Part shown: positions 31,503-40,746 of the stretch, piece after piece
Layout: every line of letters begins with the position of its first letter
How positions within the stretch are numbered: position 1 is the stretch's first letter
Source of the DNA: Bacteroidales bacterium
Lineage (GTDB): Bacteria > Bacteroidota > Bacteroidia > Bacteroidales > UBA932
Length of the DNA: 64,000 nucleotides
NCBI GenBank assembly: GCA_017626555.1
Contig: JAGAIM010000002.1
Location: forward strand, 1-64,000
Reading direction: 5' to 3'
Made by a program: the position numbers and the translations under genes
Notes under the pieces: generated by a model
Database searches by the model: none
What the model was told of the DNA's origin: nothing
What the model saw: the letters and a program-made list of their open reading frames with translations, nothing else

Positions 31503-34500
31503 ATGAAAAGGTTCGGAAAATTTCTGCTGACGGTTATGACAGTCATAATGTCGGCTTCCTGTGTTGAAGAAATGGTGGATTCTTCTATCGGCGAACAGGA
31601 ACTTACGTTCTCGGCATCATTCGACGATGCTGTTACAAAAACAATCTTGACAGACGGCAACAGTGTGCACTGGCTCCCGGGCGACTGCATTTCTGTAAGC
31701 GGGGCGAGCACACCGTTTGTTTCGGATGCTACCGAGCAGTGTGCGGTTACGACCTTTACCGGCTCTGCCGTTCCGTCCGATATATATTATGCGGTATATC
31801 CCTACGAAGTTGTGACTGACTGGGGCGACGCATTCGCTTCGGTCAATGTTCCGATGACCCAGATGGCGGTAAAGGGTACGTTTGCGGATGAATTGAACAT
31901 ATCTGCGGCATCAGCCCGTGCATCGGATATGAATATGTTTTTCCGTAATATGCTGGGTTATATCAAGTTCACGATTAATGAAAATTCCGGGTCGATAGTG
32001 TCAGTGCAGGTCAGTGCAAACGGCGGAGAGTCCCTTACCGGAGAAGCGAAGATCGCCTTTGACAAACAGACCGGACTTCCGTCTTTGGAATCTATTCCTG
32101 CAGGCTCTCCGATGAATGTATTCCTCTTGTCGGAATCTGCCCTTGCTCCTGGCGATTACTATATCGCTATGATTCCTGACACCTATTCAGCCGGTCTGAC
32201 GCTGACCTTTACGGATTCAGAAGGAATGATGGCGGAGAAGGCGGTCGTTTCCGAACTGGTGCTGGAGCCGGGAAAGATCCAGAATATAGGTACGGTAAGC
32301 GGTCTGAAGTTTGAAACGGCAGAGGATGTCCTTGCCCGCGAGAGAGCAGCCCTGATCGCCATTTACAAGGCTCTTGATGGTGACAATTGGATGAATAATG
32401 AAAACTGGTGCTCGGACAAGCCTTTTGATGAATGGTACGGTATTGACTCCACTTCACCGATAGGTGCTGTGACTGATATTCATTTGAATAGTAATAATTT
32501 GACAGGCGAAATACCTGCTGAAATAGCCGCACTGTCAAAATTGGAAATATTACAGTTGGAGGACAATAAGGATCTGACAGGTGCGATTCCGGATGAGATC
32601 ATAGGTTTGAGGCAACTGCATACTTTGAATATAAATGAAACAGGAATAACGGGGATTTGTGATAATATATTCGAGTTGCCAAGTTTGAGAACTCTGAAGG
32701 TTTATAACATAGGAATCCCGTTTGCTGTAGTTGATAAGATTGGTAAATTGCCAAATCTTGAGACTTTGGAGGCTGTTCTGCCGTCAAACAGTATGATATC
32801 CCCATCTATAGGAAACTGCTCTGGTTTAAAGAACCTGATGCTGTCAGGTGACGGGACGCAGTTGATTCCAGAGGAACTGTATTCGTGCACTGAACTTGAA
32901 TCTCTGTTTCTGTCTGACCTTAAGGGAACGATAAGCGATAGAATAGGTGATCTGTCAGATCTGCTGTATATCGGATTTACAGGAAGGAATATTTCCGGTC
33001 AGATACCGCAATCAATCTCTAATCTGAACAAGGTGCGGCAGATTACAATAAAAGGGACGTCAGTTTCGGGAACTATTCCTGAGGATATTTTCTCTATATT
33101 CAATGATCTGACAGATATAAACGGAGATGATATAAGCAATTTCATAGATTTGTCAGATAACAACCTGATAGGCAATATACCGTCAGGAATGACAAAATGG
33201 ATGGACAAGATACAGCAGAATGAAAAGATTCATCCGTCAGTAAATCTCTCTATAAACAGACTTTCCGGTGCAATTCCGATGGAAGTTCAGGAGCATCCTA
33301 TGTGGTATATGTTCTGGCCTGATATTGTTCATTCAAATTTATTTGATAGATTTAGCCTGCATCTGCCGGCAGCCAGGTTGACCGGCTATGATATAGATGG
33401 CGTTGCTATTGATTCTACTGTTGATTACGGAAATGCCGAATATACTGTCTTATGGCAGATTCCACCTGAATTGGCATTAGGCGGATTTGTGTGGAATTTA
33501 TATGAGATCAGGGACTTGTATGAAAAATATAAGGACTATGATATTCAGATCTGGTATATGGGTGCTGAATGGAATACAAAGGAGGAACTGATGAACTTCC
33601 GGAGAGATAATGATATTCCTTGGAGGGTCTTTAATCTAAACAGATCTGATCCGCAGGGCTTGCTTATAAACGGAGGAAGCCGGACAGCGTTTGGAGGAAT
33701 GATAGGTGATGAAATTATCGGTAATCAGGTCCACGTTGTTGATGAAAATGGCTATGTTGTTTATGATTGCCTGCTTGACGGTGAAAATATTGACGCCTTG
33801 GATATGTTCTTTGAAAAACGTCTTAAAAACGCTGGCTCAGAGTTATACACCTCTACCGATTATTCTGCGGACGGCAAGGTTACGACCCTTCATACGGCTA
33901 CTAAGGGTGGCGGAATCGATGTCGTGCTGATGGGTGATGCCTATTCCGACAGGCTGATAGCGGACGGTACATACGCTGCGGATATGCAGGCTATGATGGA
34001 CGCTTTCTTTTCAGAGGAGCCTTACAAGAGTCATATAGACTATTTCAATGTATATGCAGTGAATGTGGTGTCGGAAAACGAAGTTTATGACACTTATAGT
34101 TCAACCGCTCTCGGCGGCTGGTTCGGCTATGGTACTGAAGTCGGTGGTAATGATGCGAGATGCTTCAACTATGGCCTTAAGGCTATTTCAGCCGAGCAGA
34201 TGGATGAGGCATTGATAATAGTCGCGATGAATTCTGATGCATACGCCGGCACCTGCTATATGTACTATCCTTCAAGAGGCGACTATTCTGGCGGAACATC
34301 TGTGGCATATTTCCCTGTAGGCTCCGATCCGGCTCAGTTGGCCGGACTAGTCCATCACGAGGCTGGCGGGCACGGCTTTGCGAAACTTGGAGATGAATAT
34401 GCATACGAGGAATACGGTGAGATTTCTCAAGAGATGATAGCGATGCAGTATGAGCCTTTGGAGCCTTACGGCTGGTGGAAGAATGTTGACTTCACTGACG

Positions 34501-34868
34501 ACCCATCTTCTGTGAAATGGTCACGTTTCCTCTCGGACGAGCGATATGGCAATGAGGGTCTTGGTTGCTTCGAAGGTGGGCTGACCTACTGGAACGGCGT
34601 GTGGCGTCCGACAGAGGAAAGCATAATGCGCTACAATACAGGTGGTTTCAATGCGCCATCACGCGAGGCAATATATTACCGTATCCATAAGTTGGCCTAC
34701 GGCGACAGTTGGGAGTATGATTATGAGGACTTTGTCGAGTATGACTCAGTGAACCGTGCATCATCATCCGCTGTATCCCGTCGTCAGCGTACCAATTATG
34801 TGGAGAGGACTCTCGAGCCTACCTCACCGCCGGTAGTGGTAAGGAAATCCTGGAAGGATGCCAGATGA
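31503..34868 (+). CDS. Lipoprotein: fimbrillin-like, leucine-rich repeat and M64 peptidase domains
   Basis: A 1121-residue surface protein. The start MKRFGKFLLTV gives a lipobox SASC. Order of parts: fimbrillin-like N-terminal domain (about 25-265), leucine-rich repeats of the plant-like LTGEIPxEI type (about 295-590), a linker with a thioredoxin-like hint (YDIQIWYMGAEWNTKEEL, about 670-690), then an M64/IgA-peptidase-type domain (about 790-1110). The zinc motif is H952-E-A-G-G-H957 followed by D964-E-Y. Known M64 enzymes cleave immunoglobulin A or act on host glycoproteins; the substrate here is unknown. It follows the 51-residue peptide gene by 5 bp and ends at a 30-bp palindrome. Confidence 0.87.
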   Translation: MKRFGKFLLTVMTVIMSASCVEEMVDSSIGEQELTFSASFDDAVTKTILTDGNSVHWLPGDCISVSGASTPFVSDATEQCAVTTFTGSAVPSDIYYAVYPYEVVTDWGDAFASVNVPMTQMAVKGTFADELNISAASARASDMNMFFRNMLGYIKFTINENSGSIVSVQVSANGGESLTGEAKIAFDKQTGLPSLESIPAGSPMNVFLLSESALAPGDYYIAMIPDTYSAGLTLTFTDSEGMMAEKAVVSELVLEPGKIQNIGTVSGLKFETAEDVLARERAALIAIYKALDGDNWMNNENWCSDKPFDEWYGIDSTSPIGAVTDIHLNSNNLTGEIPAEIAALSKLEILQLEDNKDLTGAIPDEIIGLRQLHTLNINETGITGICDNIFELPSLRTLKVYNIGIPFAVVDKIGKLPNLETLEAVLPSNSMISPSIGNCSGLKNLMLSGDGTQLIPEELYSCTELESLFLSDLKGTISDRIGDLSDLLYIGFTGRNISGQIPQSISNLNKVRQITIKGTSVSGTIPEDIFSIFNDLTDINGDDISNFIDLSDNNLIGNIPSGMTKWMDKIQQNEKIHPSVNLSINRLSGAIPMEVQEHPMWYMFWPDIVHSNLFDRFSLHLPAARLTGYDIDGVAIDSTVDYGNAEYTVLWQIPPELALGGFVWNLYEIRDLYEKYKDYDIQIWYMGAEWNTKEELMNFRRDNDIPWRVFNLNRSDPQGLLINGGSRTAFGGMIGDEIIGNQVHVVDENGYVVYDCLLDGENIDALDMFFEKRLKNAGSELYTSTDYSADGKVTTLHTATKGGGIDVVLMGDAYSDRLIADGTYAADMQAMMDAFFSEEPYKSHIDYFNVYAVNVVSENEVYDTYSSTALGGWFGYGTEVGGNDARCFNYGLKAISAEQMDEALIIVAMNSDAYAGTCYMYYPSRGDYSGGTSVAYFPVGSDPAQLAGLVHHEAGGHGFAKLGDEYAYEEYGEISQEMIAMQYEPLEPYGWWKNVDFTDDPSSVKWSRFLSDERYGNEGLGCFEGGLTYWNGVWRPTEESIMRYNTGGFNAPSREAIYYRIHKLAYGDSWEYDYEDFVEYDSVNRASSSAVSRRQRTNYVERTLEPTSPPVVVRKSWKDAR

Positions 34869-34880
34869 TGATTGAAGATG

Positions 34881-34910
34881 AGAAGTATTTCTGATATCAG
34901 AAATACTTCT
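34881..34910. terminator. 30-bp perfect palindrome between M64 gene and rodA
   Basis: Fully self-complementary, centred on GATATC, followed on the plus strand by TTTTC. It lies 12 bp after the M64 gene stop and covers the stop codon and the last four codons (KKYF) of the convergent rodA gene. Likely a terminator for the rightward transcript; the T-run is short. Confidence 0.55.
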
Positions 34911-36423
34911 TTTCGTTACGGTCAAGCGCAATGAAGATGAAGAGCAGGGCGGTGAAGCCCCAGAGGGACGACCCTCCGTAACTGACGAACGGAAGCGGGA
35001 TACCGATCACCGGCATCAGTCCTATTGTCATACCTATGTTGATGAACAGGTGCATAAATATGCAGCAGGCAACGCAGTAGCCGTATATTCGCGTGAATGC
35101 CTCACGGCTCCGTTCTGCATCCCTTATTATCCTGTAGATCAGGAATACATATAGAAGGATCAGGGCTGCCGAGCCTATGAATCCCCATTCTTCTCCCACG
35201 GTGCAGAAAATAAAGTCTGTACTTTGCTCTGGGACAAATCCGTAGGTGGTCTGCGTTCCGTTCAGATAACCTTTCCCGAAAAGACCTCCGGAGCCGATTG
35301 CAATCATCGACTGGTTTACATTATATCCGACTCCGGACGGATCCTCTTTCATTCCCAGCAGTACCTCGATACGCTTTCTCTGATGATCCTGAAGCACATC
35401 ATTGAAGATGAAGTCGGCAGAAAATACCAGTACGATACCGGCTATTGTAGAGATTACAGCCAGATGTGAGAAAGGATTTCTTTCACGATATGCTGTGAAA
35501 ACTGTGAAAGGAAGCATAAGTCCGGCTGATCCGAGGAGGATGTAAAGCGGCTTGATCCGGCTGGCCAAAGGCTTATGCAGGCCGGCGGCTGCGTAGTCTC
35601 CATCTGCTGCTGCAAGCGCTGCAACTCCCTCATCTCCAAGAATATTTGCCGACCACAGGTCGAGCAGGGTAGGGAGGAATGCAAAGAAGACGATAAGCGG
35701 AATGCCTGCCATCAGCCACAATTTGAGTCTTCCGGAATAGAGACAGATGCATAAGGATGCAACGGCTATTATTACCAGAATCGCTACATACGGGGATGCA
35801 GTCAGGGTCAGGATGAATGATAAGATGGCCATACCGACAAGGAAGATCAGCCATCCTGAAAGTCCTTCCCTGTAAAGCATAAATATGAATCCTACATATA
35901 CCAGGGCTGAACCGGTCTCGCTCTGGAGCACTATGATCATCATAGGAAGCAGAATGATCATAGCCGTGATTATAAAATCTTTGGTTCTTCCTATCTTGTA
36001 GCCCTGCTGGCTCATCACTGTGGCAAGTAGCAGGGACGTGGATATCTTGGATATTTCGGCAGGCTGGAATCTGATCGGGCCGAATGCGAACCACGAACGT
36101 GATCCCTTCACTTCTATACCAAGGAATATTACAGCAATCAGAAGTGCAAGTACAAATAGGTATATAGGTACGGAAAGTCCCTCGAAAACCCTAGGGTTGA
36201 GGACAAAGAGTATTATGGCGGCAATGCATAATGCCGTAACAATCCATACGAACTGCTTTCCGCTGCGGCATCCGAAATCGAAAATGGATCCGGGCTCCGA
36301 TGAGTGTATGGAGGCATATATGTTGGCCCAGCCTATCATTACAAGAATAAGCCAGCATATAACCAGTTTCCAGTCAATGGTCTTGAGTAGTCCTCTACCT
36401 TTATTTCCTCCTGTGTCTCTCAT
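34897..36423 (-). CDS. rodA: Rod-shape peptidoglycan polymerase RodA
   Basis: A SEDS-family glycosyltransferase that polymerises lipid II during cell elongation together with PBP2. It has about ten membrane helices in 508 residues; landmarks include GSRSWFAFGPIRFQPAEISKI, LQSETGSALVY and the C-terminal GIPLPFVSYGGSS. RodA rather than FtsW is indicated by its position directly after the PBP2 gene, with the start codon sharing one base with the PBP2 stop. It is longer than E. coli RodA (370), with an extended loop near residues 265-290. It is the last gene of mreB-mreC-mreD-mrdA-rodA. Confidence 0.93.
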   Translation of the reverse strand: MRDTGGNKGRGLLKTIDWKLVICWLILVMIGWANIYASIHSSEPGSIFDFGCRSGKQFVWIVTALCIAAIILFVLNPRVFEGLSVPIYLFVLALLIAVIFLGIEVKGSRSWFAFGPIRFQPAEISKISTSLLLATVMSQQGYKIGRTKDFIITAMIILLPMMIIVLQSETGSALVYVGFIFMLYREGLSGWLIFLVGMAILSFILTLTASPYVAILVIIAVASLCICLYSGRLKLWLMAGIPLIVFFAFLPTLLDLWSANILGDEGVAALAAADGDYAAAGLHKPLASRIKPLYILLGSAGLMLPFTVFTAYRERNPFSHLAVISTIAGIVLVFSADFIFNDVLQDHQRKRIEVLLGMKEDPSGVGYNVNQSMIAIGSGGLFGKGYLNGTQTTYGFVPEQSTDFIFCTVGEEWGFIGSAALILLYVFLIYRIIRDAERSREAFTRIYGYCVACCIFMHLFINIGMTIGLMPVIGIPLPFVSYGGSSLWGFTALLFIFIALDRNEKKYF

Positions 36424-38267
36424 TATTTGCTTACTTTGACCCTGTCCATAAGATTACCTTGAAGAATCCTGTCTTCAAGTGGTTTCCGACTTTCGCTTAT
36501 TTCTCCTGTCAGGTACATCTCTGTCAGCAGTGATGCGATAGGAGCAGCCCAGGTTGCACCGAATCCGCCGTTTTCGACGTATGCCGCAACGGCTATTTTA
36601 GGATCATCCTTAGGCGCGAAGCAGATGAAAACGGAATGGTCGTGTCCGTGAGGATTCTGCGCAGTACCTGTTTTTCCGCATATCTCCAGGCCCTCCACAG
36701 CAGCGATGCTTGCCGTTCCACCCGAGCCGAATCCGCTGTTGACGGCTCTGTACATACCTCCAACGACCTTCGGGAAATGCGTGGTATCTACCATAGTATA
36801 ATGCCTTTCCTTGTATTTCGGGTCGATTTCCACGTGTTCCGAATCCTTTATGATATGAGGAGTGTAGTAGAAGCCTCGGTTCGCGATTGTGGCACACAGA
36901 TTGGCCAGATGAAGAGGGGTGCATCCGATTTCACCCTGGCCGATCGAGAGGGATATCACCGTGGTGGCCTTCCAGCCGCCTTTCTTATAGTATCTGTTGT
37001 AGTATTTCGAATCTGGAATGAATCCTCCGAGTTCGGAAGGAAAGTCGCTGCCTAATTTCTGTCCGAATCCGAAACTCATCACATACTCCCTCCATTTATC
37101 CAGTGCCTCATCAATTTCGTTGTATTTCGGATTCTCCAGCAGATCACGCAGAATATAGCAGTAATATGCGTTGCAGGACATCATAATCGACTCCTCGAAA
37201 TTGATAGGAGATTTGTGTGCGTGACATCCGAGTTTGTTGCGTCCGAAATGATAACCCATACTGCAGGGGTAATAGGTATTCGGTGTCAGAACCTCTTCCT
37301 CAAGCCCTATCAGGCCGTTTACAAGTTTGAATACAGAGCCGGGAGGATATGATGCCTGAACCGCTCTGTTGAACATCGGCTTATATGGATTCGTAGCAAT
37401 CTCCCTGTAATGCTGGCCGATGTCTGCGAGCATATCCACATCGATTCCGGGGCTTGATACCATAGTCAGAATCTCTCCTGTGGATGGCTCGATGGCTACA
37501 AGACTACCCACTTTATTGGCCATAAGCATCTGCCCGTAGTGCTGGAGTTCTGCGTCGATAGTCGTGGTTATATCCTTTCCCGGAATGGCTTCCTTGTCAA
37601 ATTCACCTTCACTGTATCTCGACTCCACCTGATTCCTGGAGTTCCTCAGCCATATATTGTATCCCTTCTCTCCGCGAAGTTCTTTTTCTCTGGCCGCTTC
37701 TATTCCGGTCTTGCCGGCATAGTCTCCGGACTTGTATTCATCAGGATGCTTTGCCAGGAATGATGCATCAACTTCAGAGACGTATCCGAGCAGGTTTCCG
37801 CCTGCATTGAATGGATATTCCCTGATGCTTCGTGCCTGCCCTCTGAATCCCGGAAATTTGTAAGCAATCTCAGCAAACCTCATATATGTTTCAGGCGGAA
37901 GTTGCTTCAGCATAACCACCGACTGGTATCCGATTCTCCTTCTGTTGTTGTAATATTCCTGCATTTTGTCCCGGACGAAATCGGGCTCGATCCCCAGCAC
38001 CTCGCAGAAAGCCAGTGTGTCAAATTCTGTTACCTCCTTCGGTGTGACGAGCAGGTCGTATGCAACCTTGTTTCCTACCAGAATATTGCCGTTTCTGTCG
38101 TGTATGACTCCACGTGTAGGATAAATGGTGGAATAGACCATAGAGTTGTTTTCCGCATCCATCTTATACTTGTCATCAATAATCTGGATGCTGAAGAGTT
38201 TTGCGATGAGTATGGCTGCTGCAGTGCAAAGGCCTATGATGAGTCGGTTTTCCCTGTTAAGTTTCAT
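36423..38267 (-). CDS. mrdA: Penicillin-binding protein 2 (elongation transpeptidase)
   Basis: Class B PBP of 614 residues that crosslinks peptidoglycan in the elongasome. The start is MKLNRENRLIIGL, followed by one membrane anchor (about 8-28); the longer frame overlaps the mreD gene. The dimerisation domain has the RGVIHDRNG motif (52-60). The catalytic S311-V-F-K314 (SYPPGSVFK) and the SxN (MSCN) and KTG (CGKTGTAQ) motifs are present. It overlaps rodA by one base, consistent with the known RodA-PBP2 partnership. Confidence 0.95.
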   Translation of the reverse strand: MKLNRENRLIIGLCTAAAILIAKLFSIQIIDDKYKMDAENNSMVYSTIYPTRGVIHDRNGNILVGNKVAYDLLVTPKEVTEFDTLAFCEVLGIEPDFVRDKMQEYYNNRRRIGYQSVVMLKQLPPETYMRFAEIAYKFPGFRGQARSIREYPFNAGGNLLGYVSEVDASFLAKHPDEYKSGDYAGKTGIEAAREKELRGEKGYNIWLRNSRNQVESRYSEGEFDKEAIPGKDITTTIDAELQHYGQMLMANKVGSLVAIEPSTGEILTMVSSPGIDVDMLADIGQHYREIATNPYKPMFNRAVQASYPPGSVFKLVNGLIGLEEEVLTPNTYYPCSMGYHFGRNKLGCHAHKSPINFEESIMMSCNAYYCYILRDLLENPKYNEIDEALDKWREYVMSFGFGQKLGSDFPSELGGFIPDSKYYNRYYKKGGWKATTVISLSIGQGEIGCTPLHLANLCATIANRGFYYTPHIIKDSEHVEIDPKYKERHYTMVDTTHFPKVVGGMYRAVNSGFGSGGTASIAAVEGLEICGKTGTAQNPHGHDHSVFICFAPKDDPKIAVAAYVENGGFGATWAAPIASLLTEMYLTGEISESRKPLEDRILQGNLMDRVKVSK

Positions 38268-38275
38268 AGACCCTC

Positions 38276-38791
38276 CTATTTTCTGTCGTCTGGTGTCAGA
38301 ATGTTGGTTACGATGAGGCAGAGAAGCCAGTTGGCCAGAAGCGATGCTCCGAAATATGCCAGATTGAACCATATAGGACGTGTCCCGGCTCCGTCAAGCA
38401 TAATGTATATGGCGAGAAAAATGGTAATTGCTGTCACTACCGCTGCGGAAACCTTCGCCACTCCATATTTATTGAATGAGAAACTGTCTCCTCTTGTGAT
38501 CAGATCCTCACCGAAGAAAACCCTTATGATAAGTTTCCTGGATAATGCCACAGGAACGAGTGATGCAGCATTGATGCCTATGAGACCTTCAGACAGCCAG
38601 TCTATGGCGAGACCGCTTCCGAATGCTATGAGCATACACCATACAGTGCTGATCTTCAGCGGAATACAGAGAACCATCGCCGGGAGAAACGATAGCATAA
38701 TGTACGGCCCCACCGGAGAATAATTGCTCATAAAGATCTGGCAGATGAGCAGAAGGACATATAAAATGCCGAAATGTTGGTTCATTCTCAT
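38276..38791 (-). CDS. mreD: Rod shape-determining protein MreD
   Basis: A 171-residue inner-membrane protein with about five hydrophobic helices, low in recognisable motifs as usual for MreD. The call rests on size, topology and position between mreC and mrdA. Its ATG overlaps the mreC stop by four bases (ATGA), indicating translational coupling. A second in-frame ATG two codons on is also possible. Confidence 0.85.
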   Translation of the reverse strand: MRMNQHFGILYVLLLICQIFMSNYSPVGPYIMLSFLPAMVLCIPLKISTVWCMLIAFGSGLAIDWLSEGLIGINAASLVPVALSRKLIIRVFFGEDLITRGDSFSFNKYGVAKVSAAVVTAITIFLAIYIMLDGAGTRPIWFNLAYFGASLLANWLLCLIVTNILTPDDRK

Positions 38792-39600
38792 AATGCGTCC
38801 TCCAGTTCTTCAATTTCCTCCCTGCCGATATTTTCGACAATGGTTACATATCTCAATGCCCCGAAATCCTCGAACAGGGAAATGTCGATGTCGTATGTCG
38901 CTCCGTTGACAATCTTTGCTTCTCCTGCTGTTCCCAGCGGAATGTCTGGAGGAAATATGGATGAATATCCGCTTGTATAGACAGTGTCGCCCTTTTCGAA
39001 CACTACGTGGAGAGGGATTTCCCTGAGAATGGCGCGGGTGCTGCTGAATCCGTCCCAACTCATAGGGCCTACCGCTCCTCTTTTCCCAAGTCTGGCACTT
39101 ATGCTCATCTCGTGGTTTCTGAAGGATCTTGCGTATGAATGTCTGCGTGCTACAGCGTCTATCACGCCGATGGCTCCCTGACTTGTAATGACTCCCGATC
39201 CCTTGCTTACTCCGTCATCGCTGCCTTTGCCTATGATGATATAGTTGTGTGCCGTGTTGTTGCTTATCTTTACGATGGTTGCGGGAATATACCTGAAACC
39301 TTCAACTATCCCGTCTTCAGGAAGTTCCGGCATCTGTTCCGCATCGGCAGATAATTCAGCAATCTTGAGTCTGAGTCTATGGTTCTCCTCTGCAAGAGCG
39401 TCATTTCTCTTCTTCAATGAGAAATAATGCTTGATGTTCTGTGTGCTGCCCCAGACGGTGCCGCTTATAGCCTGCATTCCTTTGGAAAACCAGATATTCT
39501 GGAGGCTTCCGTTATTGCGTAGCATATTCAACGCAGTTACCTCCAGAATGATGAAGATAACTGCGTTGATAAGATGATATATGACGTTGCTTCTGCGCAA
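38788..39600 (-). CDS. mreC: Rod shape-determining protein MreC
   Basis: A periplasmic scaffold of the elongasome with one N-terminal membrane helix (about 8-27), a coiled coil (about 55-85, with RNDALAEENHRLRLKIAEL) and a beta domain (about 100-265). The only ATG upstream in frame (39666) lies inside mreB. The TTG at 39600, five bases after the mreB stop, gives MRRSNVIYHLINAV and is the likely start, giving 270 residues. The stop overlaps mreD by four bases. Confidence 0.88.
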   Translation of the reverse strand: MRRSNVIYHLINAVIFIILEVTALNMLRNNGSLQNIWFSKGMQAISGTVWGSTQNIKHYFSLKKRNDALAEENHRLRLKIAELSADAEQMPELPEDGIVEGFRYIPATIVKISNNTAHNYIIIGKGSDDGVSKGSGVITSQGAIGVIDAVARRHSYARSFRNHEMSISARLGKRGAVGPMSWDGFSSTRAILREIPLHVVFEKGDTVYTSGYSSIFPPDIPLGTAGEAKIVNGATYDIDISLFEDFGALRYVTIVENIGREEIEELEDAL

Positions 39601-39604
39601 GGCC

Positions 39605-40627
39605 TTATCGCATAAGGAATGTGTAATTCTCAGTATTCTTGAGTGCAAGGCAGGTGCCGCGTGCAACCGCTCTCAAAGGATCTTCCGCCACGTGGAACGG
39701 AATGTTGATCTTTTCTGTGAGCCTTGTTGCGAGACCTCTCAGGAGAGAACCGCCGCCTGCAAGGTGGATACCATTCTCCACTATGTCGGCATAAAGTTCA
39801 GGAGGAGTCTGCTCAAGAACGTGTATGATTCCGGTCTCGATACGTGCTACAGACTTGTCGAGGCAATGTGCAATCTCCTGATGGGTGATGGTTGCGTGTA
39901 CCGGATGGGCAGTCATCAGGTTAGGTCCCGTGATTGCGTATGGTTCCGGCTCCTCCTCGAGGTTAGGAATTACGGCGCCGATGGCAATCTTGATCTTCTC
40001 TGCCGTGATCTGACCCACTCTGATGTTATGCTGCTGGCGCAGGTACATCTGGATGTCGTTTGTGAAAACGTCTCCTGCTACCTTGATGGAGTCCTGCACA
40101 ACAATACCGCCGAGTGAAATGACAGCGATTTCTGTTGTACCTCCTCCTATGTCAACAACCATATTTCCTTTAGGTGCTTCCACGTCAAGGCCGATACCGA
40201 GAGCCGATGCCATAGGCTCGTAGATCAGATAAACGTCACGTCCTCCTGCGTGCTCTGTAGAGTCACGCACCGCACGGATCTCCACTTCGGTACTTCCCGA
40301 AGGGATGCCGACAACGATCTTGAGGTTCGGCGTGAACAGAGATCTGCGTTTGCTGTTCACCTGCTTGATGAAGCCGCGGATCATCATCTCCGCTGCGTTG
40401 AAGTCTGCGATGACTCCGTCTTTGAGAGGACGCACGGTCTTGATGCCCGGGTTCTCCCTTTCCTGCATCAGTTTGGCCTTCTGACCGAGTGCCAGAGCCT
40501 TTCCTGTGCTGTTGTCGATGGCTACGATGCTCGGCTCGTCAAGCACGATCTGGTCGTTCTGGAAGATGACCGTGTTGGCTGTACCGAGGTCGATAGCAAG
40601 TTCCTGTGTCAGAAAATTGAATCCCAT
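39605..40627 (-). CDS. mreB: Rod shape-determining actin homologue MreB
   Basis: An actin-like ATPase of 340 residues that guides cell-wall synthesis along the cylinder. Phosphate-1 motif AIDLGTANT (residues 11-19), VVDIGGGTTEIAVISLGG (about 160-177) and adenosine motif LAGGGSLLRGL (about 292-302) are all clear. The N-terminal MGFNFLTQELAIDLG is typical. It is the first gene of the mreBCD-mrdA-rodA cluster and is divergent from ispD. Confidence 0.96.
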   Translation of the reverse strand: MGFNFLTQELAIDLGTANTVIFQNDQIVLDEPSIVAIDNSTGKALALGQKAKLMQERENPGIKTVRPLKDGVIADFNAAEMMIRGFIKQVNSKRRSLFTPNLKIVVGIPSGSTEVEIRAVRDSTEHAGGRDVYLIYEPMASALGIGLDVEAPKGNMVVDIGGGTTEIAVISLGGIVVQDSIKVAGDVFTNDIQMYLRQQHNIRVGQITAEKIKIAIGAVIPNLEEEPEPYAITGPNLMTAHPVHATITHQEIAHCLDKSVARIETGIIHVLEQTPPELYADIVENGIHLAGGGSLLRGLATRLTEKINIPFHVAEDPLRAVARGTCLALKNTENYTFLMR

Positions 40628-40719
40628 ATTTTGTATCTCTTGTTTCGAAGTTGTAAAATAGGGCGTAAAATTACAAAAAAACTCTCAATATGAGAGGGAT
40701 ATTTTTCGGAAACTCTTAT

Positions 40720-40727
40720 TATTTTTG
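40720..40727 (+). promoter_or_regulatory. Bacteroidota -7 box for ispD
   Basis: TATTTTTG fits TAnnTTTG and lies 20 bp before the ATG at 40747, ruling out the earlier in-frame ATG at 40690 as the start. Confidence 0.55.
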
Positions 40728-40746
40728 TAAAAATGTTCTGATGATT

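Noticed and set aside
37902-38723. 273-residue plus-strand frame across mrdA and mreD
   Set aside because: Spans two real genes on the other strand and matches nothing recognisable.
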